Positions 1-5,333 of a stretch of DNA of 5,333 nucleotides are shown here, piece by piece; the stretch's first letter is position 1, and each line of letters begins with the position of its first letter. This DNA comes from an uncultured Ruminococcus sp. (lineage in GTDB: Bacteria; Bacillota; Clostridia; UBA1212; UBA1255). The translations under genes were made by a program, and so were the position numbers. The stretch lies in NCBI GenBank assembly GCA_902782885.1, contig CACZOW010000167.1, positions 1 through 5,333 of the forward strand. The letters run 5' to 3'. Below the pieces are notes generated by a model. That model was given only the letters and a program-made list of their open reading frames with translations, was not told where the DNA came from and ran no database searches.

Positions 1-585
1 CAGCACGGTGTCCATCGTCTCCTCTTCCCCGTCCATCTCGAACACCAGCGGCACCGCGGACAGTTTCAGATCGCCGAATTTCCGGAAGCCCTCTCCCAGA
101 TACGCCAGGTGGCCGAAGCGCTTTTTGAGCTCCGCGGAGGTGGTATGCGCGATCGCGCTGAGCGCCCCGCCCGCGGCTTCGTTGTAGAAATAGCGGCCGT
201 TGAAGTAGCCCAGGTCCAGCGGCACGGTGCGGAGATTATTGAGCATGTTGACGACTTCGGGCACGGTGCGCGGCAGACCCAGCGACGTGGCAAAATCATT
301 GGTGGTACCGGCGGCAATAATTGCCATCGGTATGCCGGAGCCGCTCAGATACAGGCCGGAGGCAACTTCGTTGACCGTTCCGTCTCCGCCCACGGCGACC
401 ACGTAATCGTATTGCCCCGGCGCAAGCGCGCGCGTCGCGTTCAGCGCGTCGTCCTTGCCGTGCGTATACATCATGGTGATGCCGCCGCAGCCGGGCTCCG
501 TGAGCAGTTTGTCCACCAGCTCCGGCACCCGCCGCTGTATCCGTTTTGTCCCCGAATTGGGATTGATTATGAATAATCCTCTCAT
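1..585 (-). CDS. Diacylglycerol kinase family lipid kinase (YegS/DgkB-like), 3' end outside the window
   Basis: The visible 195 codons form the catalytic domain of the DAGK/YegS lipid kinase family, which transfers the ATP gamma-phosphate to diacylglycerol or a related lipid at the inner face of the membrane. Seen in the sequence: an N-terminal beta strand with NPNSGTK (residues 8-14), the nucleotide-binding GGDGT loop (66-70) followed by VNEVASG, then GTTNDFATSLGLP (93-105), and the family-typical NGRYFYNEAAGG and GHLAYLGEGF segments. Family members are about 290-310 residues, so roughly the C-terminal third, including part of the lipid-binding beta-sandwich domain, lies beyond base 1. The ATG start has GAGGG nine bases upstream and overlaps the previous stop codon as ATGA, which indicates translational coupling to the sigma-like membrane protein. 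In Firmicutes such soluble kinases return diacylglycerol, for example that released by lipoteichoic acid synthesis, to phosphatidic acid. The substrate here is inferred; another lipid, such as a sphingoid base or undecaprenol, is less likely. The family assignment is secure. Confidence 0.93.
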   Translation of the reverse strand, partial: MRGLFIINPNSGTKRIQRRVPELVDKLLTEPGCGGITMMYTHGKDDALNATRALAPGQYDYVVAVGGDGTVNEVASGLYLSGSGIPMAIIAAGTTNDFATSLGLPRTVPEVVNMLNNLRTVPLDLGYFNGRYFYNEAAGGALSAIAHTTSAELKKRFGHLAYLGEGFRKFGDLKLSAVPLVFEMDGEEETMDTVL

Positions 586-2381
586 TTCCGCGTACCCTCA
601 AATACTACCTTACGGTCTCCGAAATCGTCCAGCGCGTACGATATCAGCCGCCGCGCGCCGTCCGCCTCTCCGTCCGAATAAAAACAGTACAGACGGCTGC
701 CGTCCGTAAACATTTCCGTAATATGAAGCTCCGCCTCCGGGGTCGCCAGCAGCAGTTCCGGCGTGTCCGAATTGCGTTTCAGCGCGTATATGCCCACGTT
801 CGTACGCATGCCGGCGCCGTCGTCGGTGTACCCCTCAAAGTACAGCCGGTCGCCCAGCGTGCAGTATGCCGCCGCATATGACAGCACCGGCGTTCCGGCG
901 CCGCTCTCATAGTCGGCGATCTCGCCCTGCGCGTCAACGTCGTACTTCAACCCGGCCACCGCGATCTTTTTGCGGTCAATATCCATCACCAGCAGCTGGA
1001 TGCCGTCTCCGACCTTGCTGTCAAACAGCAGCTTGCCGTCCCACAGCGTAATATAATACGCTTCGTCAAAGTACAGCAGGCCCAGTCCTTTGGTGCCACC
1101 GGGCTCCAGCACTTCGAAGATGCCTTTGTCCGCGCCGCCAGAAAACAGCACGCGGCCCTCCGGCGTAACTACCATGCAGTTGCGCGAAGGCGCATCTTTG
1201 ACCTCTTCGGGGTAGATCACCGCGAGGTCTTCGTCGTTGTCAACGCCCTCCGGAGGCATGGCGTAGATCCCGTCCGAACCGCTGAAATACAGCAGGCCGC
1301 CGGCGAACGTCAACGTGGTGCCCGAACGCTCGCAGAGCTGCTTCATACCGCTGCCGTCAAACTCCAGCGAATAGATCTTGCTCTTGTCCCCGCGGAAAAA
1401 CAGCCGGGACCCGTCGGTAATGAGTTCCCGGGCGGTTCCCGCGAATATCTGCTCCGGCGCGCCGCCCGCGGCCGCATTATATCGAAAGATCCCACCCGAA
1501 ATGCCGCGGTAGAACAGCCAGTCGCCGGCTTTGCACATGTTGACCGTGTTGCCGTACTGCACGCTGCGGTCCTGCGGCGATTCTTCCGGGCGCTCCCGGT
1601 GACGGCTCACGATAAGCACCGTGACCAGCACCGCCGCGGCCAGCAGCACGCCGCCGCAGATCAGCAATATCCTGAGCCTGCGGGAACTCGCCTGCTTTTT
1701 TCGCTGCGCTTCCCGCTCAGCCACGATCTGTTCCTCGCCGCTGCCGCCGAACGCTTCCTGACCGTTCTCGAGGTACATCGCCTCGTGGCTGACGTGGGCA
1801 ACGCGCGTCTGCTCCTCTCCCCCGATCGCGTCGTAAAGATCCGGACATATCTTTTCGATATCCGCGCGCAGCTCGCGGAGCAGCGTCTTTTTTTCGCGGG
1901 ACGGATCTTTCTCCGCGGTGCGGGCAATGCCGCGCCGTATCTCCCCCGCCGCGGATCCGGAATAGTATCCGTTCAGGGAGGCAATGTCCGAATTTCTCAG
2001 TTCGGTCTCCGCCTTCAGCACCAGCATCTTGCCCCGGTCGCCGTCCAGCCCGAACAGCACGTCGCCGAGCAGCGACGAGGCGTTGTCAACGCGCTCCCGG
2101 GTCATCGGCAGCTCCGCCACCGCGGGATCGCGCAGACTGTTCCGGGAGAGCTGCATACAGATATCATATATCCAGTATTCACCGTTCATTTCGGTGTCAA
2201 AACTGCCCGCGAACCGTTTAACGCGGCGAAATGTTTCCACCGCGATCTCCCGCGCCAGCTTGCGCGAGCCCGTGACCGCCAGCGCCAGCCCGAACACGCC
2301 GGTCCGCGTACTGTTATATATAGTCCGGAGATCCTCCTCCGACTGCTTTGCCACACCAACGATGTTATACTCCAGTTTCAA
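582..2381 (-). CDS. Membrane-anchored ECF-sigma-like protein with an extracytoplasmic seven-repeat (DUF5050/beta-propeller-like) domain
   Basis: This is a three-part protein of 599 residues. Residues about 14-85 follow the pattern of sigma-70 region 2 of ECF sigma factors: an amphipathic LRTIYNSTRTGVFGLALAVTG stretch, then LAREIAVETFRRVKRF, then YWIYDICMQLSRNSLRD in place of the usual WLYRIARN...LR. Residues about 104-157 resemble region 4, with the helix-turn-helix at about 130-154 (SDIASLNG, then GEIRRGIAR). A charged linker (158-235, ending in KK and RR) leads to one transmembrane helix at about 236-259, with the N terminus predicted inside. Residues about 280-597 contain seven copies of a G-x-x-[LV]-[LFY]-F-like strand at 286, 324, 361, 409, 449, 510 and 561, with IYSLEFDGSG (336-345) typical of DUF5050/TolB-like propellers. 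The start is TTG, preceded by AGAGG at good spacing; no closer ATG would keep the sigma-like part. The gene lies 13 bases after cardiolipin synthase and overlaps the lipid kinase by 4 bases. The likely role is a transmembrane envelope sensor that regulates transcription; this is inference. The sigma-like part lacks several usual acidic and aromatic residues and may be a degenerate binding module. I know of no named protein with exactly this layout. Confidence 0.75.
   Translation of the reverse strand: MKLEYNIVGVAKQSEEDLRTIYNSTRTGVFGLALAVTGSRKLAREIAVETFRRVKRFAGSFDTEMNGEYWIYDICMQLSRNSLRDPAVAELPMTRERVDNASSLLGDVLFGLDGDRGKMLVLKAETELRNSDIASLNGYYSGSAAGEIRRGIARTAEKDPSREKKTLLRELRADIEKICPDLYDAIGGEEQTRVAHVSHEAMYLENGQEAFGGSGEEQIVAEREAQRKKQASSRRLRILLICGGVLLAAAVLVTVLIVSRHRERPEESPQDRSVQYGNTVNMCKAGDWLFYRGISGGIFRYNAAAGGAPEQIFAGTARELITDGSRLFFRGDKSKIYSLEFDGSGMKQLCERSGTTLTFAGGLLYFSGSDGIYAMPPEGVDNDEDLAVIYPEEVKDAPSRNCMVVTPEGRVLFSGGADKGIFEVLEPGGTKGLGLLYFDEAYYITLWDGKLLFDSKVGDGIQLLVMDIDRKKIAVAGLKYDVDAQGEIADYESGAGTPVLSYAAAYCTLGDRLYFEGYTDDGAGMRTNVGIYALKRNSDTPELLLATPEAELHITEMFTDGSRLYCFYSDGEADGARRLISYALDDFGDRKVVFEGTRK
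595..599 (-). promoter_or_regulatory. Ribosome-binding site of the lipid kinase gene
   Basis: GAGGG on the minus strand lies nine bases before the ATG at 585-583. It sits inside the last codons of the upstream gene, whose stop overlaps the start as ATGA. The kinase can therefore be translated by re-initiating ribosomes as well as through its own site, which keeps its output tied to the upstream protein. Confidence 0.7.
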
Positions 2382-2390
2382 AACGTCTTA

Positions 2391-2395
2391 CCTCT
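2391..2395 (-). promoter_or_regulatory. Ribosome-binding site that supports a TTG start
   Basis: AGAGG (then T) on the minus strand begins at the last base of the TAA stop of the cardiolipin synthase gene and lies nine bases before TTG at 2381-2379. It is the only good site near the beginning of the sigma-like gene. The first in-frame ATG codons fall inside the region-2-like segment (about residue 65) and would destroy it, so this site decides the start in favour of TTG. Confidence 0.7.
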
Positions 2396-4011
2396 TAAAG
2401 CAGCGGCGCGATCAGCCGCAGCAGCGCCTGGATCACTTTGTACCACCAGGGGCGCTTTTCCCACTCCGCCAGCATTATCTCCCGCGAGACCGCCAGCGTA
2501 TCGTCAAAATCCCGGCGGATGTCCGCCACCGTATTGCCCCCGCACACCCACACGGCATCCTCAAAATGCAGGTAGAAGGAGCGGAAGTCGAAGTTTATTG
2601 TCCCCACCAGCGCGGTCTCATCGTCGGACACGATGTTTTTGGCATGGATGAAGCCCGGCGAATATTCGAATATCCGCACGCCCGCCTTCAGCAGCCGCCC
2701 GTAAAAATACCGCGTTACATGATAAACATATTTTTTGTCCGGGATGCCGGGGGTAATGATGCGCACGTCGACGCCCGCCAGCGCCGCCATGCACAGCGCC
2801 GTGGACATCTCGTTGTCAATTACCAGATACGGCGTACTGATATATATGTACTTCCGGGCGTTGTTGATCATCTGCAGGTACAGATACTCCGCGGGCCGGT
2901 TGGGCACCTTTCCGTACGGGCCGTCGGAAAGCGGCAATGCACAGCTCCGTGTGCCGGGCTCGGATGCCTCGACCGCGTACCGCGCTTCCGGGCTGTAGAA
3001 ACGGCTGAAATCCTCTTTTTCTTCGCGTTTTCGGGAGTGCGCGTACGTCCACATCTGCAGGAACATCACCGTCATGCTCCAGGCCGCGTCGCCGCGCACC
3101 CGCATGCCGGAGTCTTTCCAATGGCCGTACGCTTCCACGAGGTTGGCGTATTCGTCGGCAATATTGACCCCGCCCGTGAACGCGGTCGCGCCGTCGACAA
3201 CGCAGAGCTTCTGATGGTTGCGGTGATTGCCCACATATATGCGGCTGATGAACGGAATGAACCGGTTGAACTCCGCCACCTGCAGATTCTTGCGGGACTT
3301 CAGCTTGCCGAATTTGTACGGCAGCGCGAAAATGCTGCCGAAGTCATCGTACAGCAGCCGCACGTCCACGCCCTCCTCCGCTTTCCGGCAGAGCAGCTCG
3401 TACAGGCTGTCCCAGAGTTTTCCCTCGGACAATATGAACGTCTCTATAAAAACGAACTTTTTCGCCCGGCGGATCTCTTCCATCATGTCCGGGAACAATT
3501 CGTCCCCCAGCCGGTAGTATTTGACGTCCTGTTCCAGGTACGCCGGATACCCCGAACGGTCCAGATACGATACGATCTTCTCCTGCGCGGGGAATGCCTC
3601 GCTGACCCGGCGTACGCTCTCACGGCGCAGTTCCGGCGTACAGCAGGGCGCTTCGGGTATTGCCAGATCCGCTCCCAGCGGCATATGTTTGGCGATGCGG
3701 TACGGCGTGCGCGGCCAGCCCCACATCAGGTACAGCAGCACGCCCAGACCGGGTATCGTCATGACCACGACGACCCAGAGCAGTTTGAAAGAGGAGTTGC
3801 GCTCCGAATAAATAATCGAGATCGTGACGCCGGTGGCAATGACCATTCCCACGGCATACAGCACCAGCGCATACGAGTTCATATACAGTATGCCGAACAG
3901 CAGTATGCCGGCCTGCAAAAAGAACAGCGCCGCCGCAATGGTTATGCGGAGGATATTCGGTTTCTTCTTCTTCGGTTTTTTAGGCTTTTCGCTCAATACT
4001 CTGTCTGACAT
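2395..4011 (-). CDS. cls: Cardiolipin synthase (phospholipase D superfamily)
   Basis: This 538-residue membrane enzyme joins two phosphatidylglycerol molecules into cardiolipin with release of glycerol. Both catalytic HKD motifs are intact: H266-x-K268-x4-D273, followed by GGVN (280-283), and H456-x-K458-x4-D463, followed by GTINFDFRS (470-478). The N terminus is a lysine-rich cytoplasmic tail (PKKPKKKKP) and three hydrophobic segments at about 20-43, 46-67 and 77-97; the last matches the PLDc_N anchor (PGLGVLLYLMWG). The C terminus (LLRLIAPLL) is the usual end of Gram-positive Cls proteins, and the length is close to the family norm of about 480-520 plus one extra N-terminal helix. The ATG start has only a weak ribosome-binding site (AGAG, 12 bases away), and the frame is open back to the TGA of the upstream gene without another start codon. 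The gene follows the lipoprotein by 57 bases and precedes the sigma-like gene by 13. Other PLD enzymes could share the motifs, but the N-terminal anchor and full two-domain layout make Cls by far the best reading. Confidence 0.95.
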   Translation of the reverse strand: MSDRVLSEKPKKPKKKKPNILRITIAAALFFLQAGILLFGILYMNSYALVLYAVGMVIATGVTISIIYSERNSSFKLLWVVVVMTIPGLGVLLYLMWGWPRTPYRIAKHMPLGADLAIPEAPCCTPELRRESVRRVSEAFPAQEKIVSYLDRSGYPAYLEQDVKYYRLGDELFPDMMEEIRRAKKFVFIETFILSEGKLWDSLYELLCRKAEEGVDVRLLYDDFGSIFALPYKFGKLKSRKNLQVAEFNRFIPFISRIYVGNHRNHQKLCVVDGATAFTGGVNIADEYANLVEAYGHWKDSGMRVRGDAAWSMTVMFLQMWTYAHSRKREEKEDFSRFYSPEARYAVEASEPGTRSCALPLSDGPYGKVPNRPAEYLYLQMINNARKYIYISTPYLVIDNEMSTALCMAALAGVDVRIITPGIPDKKYVYHVTRYFYGRLLKAGVRIFEYSPGFIHAKNIVSDDETALVGTINFDFRSFYLHFEDAVWVCGGNTVADIRRDFDDTLAVSREIMLAEWEKRPWWYKVIQALLRLIAPLL

Positions 4012-4068
4012 CTCTGCTCGCCGCTCTGTCTGCCGTGCATCCGGTCCCGCGCCTATCGTGGCGGCCGG

Positions 4069-5115
4069 TCATTTAAGGTTTACGCGCATGCCCGGCAGCA
4101 CTTTTTTCCAGCTTTCGGGCCGGTTGGGTTCGGCCGGAAACTGTTCGTAAAGGCAGGCAACGATATCGTGCGGTCCCGCCGTGTCGTAGTCAACGCCGCC
4201 GTTGACCCACATCCGCGTCTCGCCGATGCGGTATTTTTCGGTGTTCGTCCACACCCAGATAGGCGTGCTCCACAGCCGGACGTCGGCGTCGATCGCTTTA
4301 TACACGTCTTCCCGCACTCCGGCCTGTCCGTGATGCGCCATGTGCACGAAGTCGCTCTTGAGGTCGTCTCCATATTTCTTCAGCAGCCGTGCGCCGCCCG
4401 AAGCGCCGAGGTCGTGCAGGAACAGTACTGTCTTGTCCCCGACGTGCATACGGAACACCAGCGAGCTGCTGTTGGTGTCATTGCCGTCGGAAATGTCCCA
4501 GGTCTGCATCATTTCAAAGCGCAGCTCGTCGATGACGATCTCCTGTCCGGCGGCGATCGTTTCCGCGTTGATCTCTGCACCGTTCAGCATGTCGTAGTAC
4601 GTGGTGCCTTCGGGGACGTCAATGCCGTTCACCTCCGCGTACCGCGCAAATCCGGCTTTCAGTTTCTCCAGGTCCGCTGCGTCTGACGTGTTGTACGGAA
4701 ACGCCGCTGTGCCGTAGGGCGGGAAATCGAAATAAAAATGGTTGATCTTAAAATCCTCGAAGCCGGAGCATTCTCTGAGTGCCTTGCCCAGTTCTCCGAA
4801 ATGGTCGTTATGCGCGTGAGACAGGAACCAGGCTTCGATCTCCAGCGGCTCATCGATCTTCTTGCCCGCCACAGCTCTGAGCGCCGCCAGAATGTACGGC
4901 TGCGCCCCGTATCCCTGCCCGGCGATGCCGCCGTCAATAACTATCAGCTTCCCGCCTGCGGTCTTGATTATATACGACTCCATCAGACTGTTCTTCTCGG
5001 GGACGATCATGTACATCTCCGTCTCCGCTGCCTTCCGGCAGCCGGTCAACGCGCCGCCGGTCAACACCGCCACAGCCATCACTCCCGCCATTACCAAAGT
5101 CGATACTCGTTTCAT
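4069..5115 (-). CDS. Exported metallo-beta-lactamase-fold lipoprotein, ComEC-C-terminal-domain-like
   Basis: The protein has 348 residues. It begins with a lipoprotein signal peptide: MKR, a hydrophobic stretch to about residue 22, and the lipobox LTGC with the modified cysteine at 26. The mature protein should sit on the outer face of the cytoplasmic membrane. The metallo-beta-lactamase metal-binding motif HxHxDH is intact (H100, H102, D104, H105), preceded by the strand and loop KLIVIDGG (56-63). Later come SSSLVFRMHVGDKTVLFLHDLG (about 216-237, with D235 the probable bridging aspartate) and AHHG (260-263). This arrangement resembles the hydrolase domain of the competence protein ComEC, where the aspartate is normally in a TGD triplet; here it is LHD. 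No channel domain is present. A phosphodiester or phospholipid head-group hydrolase would fit the neighbouring cardiolipin synthase, but the substrate is unknown. The ATG start is clear: TAGGAGG lies eight bases upstream and a consensus promoter about 24 bases before the start. It is the first gene of the visible cluster. Confidence 0.85.
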   Translation of the reverse strand: MKRVSTLVMAGVMAVAVLTGGALTGCRKAAETEMYMIVPEKNSLMESYIIKTAGGKLIVIDGGIAGQGYGAQPYILAALRAVAGKKIDEPLEIEAWFLSHAHNDHFGELGKALRECSGFEDFKINHFYFDFPPYGTAAFPYNTSDAADLEKLKAGFARYAEVNGIDVPEGTTYYDMLNGAEINAETIAAGQEIVIDELRFEMMQTWDISDGNDTNSSSLVFRMHVGDKTVLFLHDLGASGGARLLKKYGDDLKSDFVHMAHHGQAGVREDVYKAIDADVRLWSTPIWVWTNTEKYRIGETRMWVNGGVDYDTAGPHDIVACLYEQFPAEPNRPESWKKVLPGMRVNLK

Positions 5116-5123
5116 TCAGGCAT

Positions 5124-5130
5124 CCTCCTA
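5124..5130 (-). promoter_or_regulatory. Strong ribosome-binding site of the lipoprotein gene
   Basis: TAGGAGG on the minus strand, eight bases before the ATG at 5115-5113, is a near-perfect complement of the 16S rRNA tail. It is far stronger than the sites of the three genes downstream, which suggests the lipoprotein is the most highly translated product of the cluster. Confidence 0.85.
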
Positions 5131-5137
5131 CAGGTGT

Positions 5138-5149
5138 AATGATATCATT
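5138..5149. repeat. 12-base perfect palindrome overlapping the -10 box
   Basis: AATGATATCATT reads the same on both strands and covers the whole -10 hexamer. A palindrome in this position is where a repressor operator is often found. The element is short and AT-rich, so chance is a real alternative. It has no second copy in the window. Confidence 0.4.
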
Positions 5150-5168
5150 TTACAGGCGCCGCTGTCAA
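5139..5168 (-). promoter_or_regulatory. Sigma-A-type promoter in front of the lipoprotein gene
   Basis: On the minus strand a perfect -35 box TTGACA (5168-5163) is followed by an 18-base spacer and a -10 box TATCAT (5144-5139), five of six bases matching TATAAT. Transcription would start near 5132, leaving a leader of only about 16 bases that holds the ribosome-binding site, so there is no room for a riboswitch. This is the only convincing promoter in the window and probably drives the lipoprotein and the genes after it, since no clear terminator is seen between them. Confidence 0.75.
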
Positions 5169-5197
5169 CGCGCGAGGAACTTCCGCTTTTGTGAATG

Positions 5198-5222
5198 CCG
5201 GCTGATTTTCGTCAGACGCCGG
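5198..5222. repeat. Inverted repeat able to form a bulged hairpin, upstream of the promoter
   Basis: CCGGCTGA (5198-5205) pairs with TCAG plus CCGG (5212-5215 and 5219-5222) around a six-base TTTTCG loop, leaving a three-base ACG bulge. No run of T follows on either strand, so it is not a typical intrinsic terminator. It could be a protein-binding dyad or part of the end of a gene that lies beyond the window. Confidence 0.3.
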
Positions 5223-5245
5223 TCATACGGGACAATGCCTGACCT

Positions 5246-5329
5246 GGCGCCTTCTCAACATACTGCATTCCCGGAAAATTGGATAAAATACGCAATTTGT
5301 CAATTTTTATCCTTCTCGGGCGCCTTCTC
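5246..5329. repeat. 11-base direct repeat flanking an AT-rich inverted repeat
   Basis: GGCGCCTTCTC occurs at 5246-5256 and again at 5319-5329, 73 bases apart. Between the copies lies an AT-rich stretch in an otherwise GC-rich window, with the inverted pair GGATAAAA (5281-5288) and TTTTATCC (5305-5312) around a 16-base loop. A minus-strand TTGACA lies at 5298-5303, but the bases 17 further on (AATTTT) match a -10 box poorly. The rest of 5169-5333 shows no coding signal. The stretch is probably regulatory or a gene boundary; its function is not clear from sequence alone. Confidence 0.4.
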
Positions 5330-5333
5330 TGAC

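Noticed and set aside
1984..4008. A 674-codon open frame on the plus strand, antisense to cls and part of the sigma-like gene
   Set aside because: It is the mirror of GC-biased codons in well-supported minus-strand genes. Its translation is arginine-, histidine- and glutamine-rich with no recognisable domain. The 350-codon plus-strand frame at 1599-2651 is rejected for the same reason.
4012..4068. GC-rich imperfect hairpin between the lipoprotein and cls genes (minus-strand CCGG arms at 4065-4068 and 4041-4044, inner CGCC/GGCG), considered as a terminator
   Set aside because: The stem is interrupted and no T-run follows, so it does not look like an intrinsic terminator. Partial attenuation cannot be excluded.
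4012..4071. The lipoprotein and cls share a reading frame, with only the TGA at 4069-4071 between them, suggesting possible readthrough to a fusion
   Set aside because: Shared frame has a one-in-three chance, the 19-codon linker is short and GC-rich, cls has its own ATG and membrane tail, and a surface lipoprotein fused to a cytoplasmic lysine-rich tail makes little topological sense.
5116..5242. Inverted 8-mers TCAGGCAT (5116-5123) and ATGCCTGA (5235-5242)
   Set aside because: Widely separated, short, and one copy overlaps the spacing between the ribosome-binding site and the start codon; most likely coincidence.
5275..5303. A second minus-strand promoter with TTGACA at 5298-5303
   Set aside because: At 16-18 base spacing no hexamer matches the -10 consensus at more than about three positions, so it is not called as a promoter.

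Overview
The window looks like a chromosomal piece of a moderately GC-rich, Gram-positive-type anaerobe, most likely an uncultured member of Clostridia. This rests on the consensus AGGAGG ribosome-binding sites and TTGACA-type promoter, on the DgkB-like lipid kinase and clostridial-style cardiolipin synthase, and on a DUF5050-like extracytoplasmic domain of a kind common in Firmicutes. The taxonomic call is an inference. No RNA genes, mobile elements or CRISPR arrays are visible.

All four genes lie on the minus strand, so they are transcribed from the right end of the window to the left. A 218-base upstream region (5116-5333) carries a good sigma-A-type promoter and a strong ribosome-binding site. 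The order is then: an exported metallo-beta-lactamase-fold lipoprotein (4069-5115); a two-HKD-motif cardiolipin synthase (2395-4011); a 599-residue protein that fuses an ECF-sigma-like cytoplasmic part, one transmembrane helix and a seven-repeat, probably beta-propeller, extracytoplasmic part (582-2381); and a diacylglycerol-kinase-family lipid kinase cut by the left edge (1-585). Gaps are 57 bases, 13 bases and a 4-base ATGA overlap, so at least the last three genes look like one operon, and the first probably belongs to it.

The most unusual item is the third gene. Its first 160 residues read like sigma-70 regions 2 and 4 of an ECF sigma factor, but they are tethered to the membrane and joined to an outward-facing repeat domain in a single chain. 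It therefore resembles a sigma factor and its sensor/anchor in one polypeptide. It lies between a cardiolipin synthase and a DAG/lipid kinase and is translationally coupled to the kinase. A working hypothesis is an envelope-sensing module tied to anionic phospholipid turnover: cardiolipin synthase uses phosphatidylglycerol, and the kinase can return diacylglycerol to phosphatidic acid. The sigma-like part is diverged at several usually conserved positions, so whether it still binds RNA polymerase is open.
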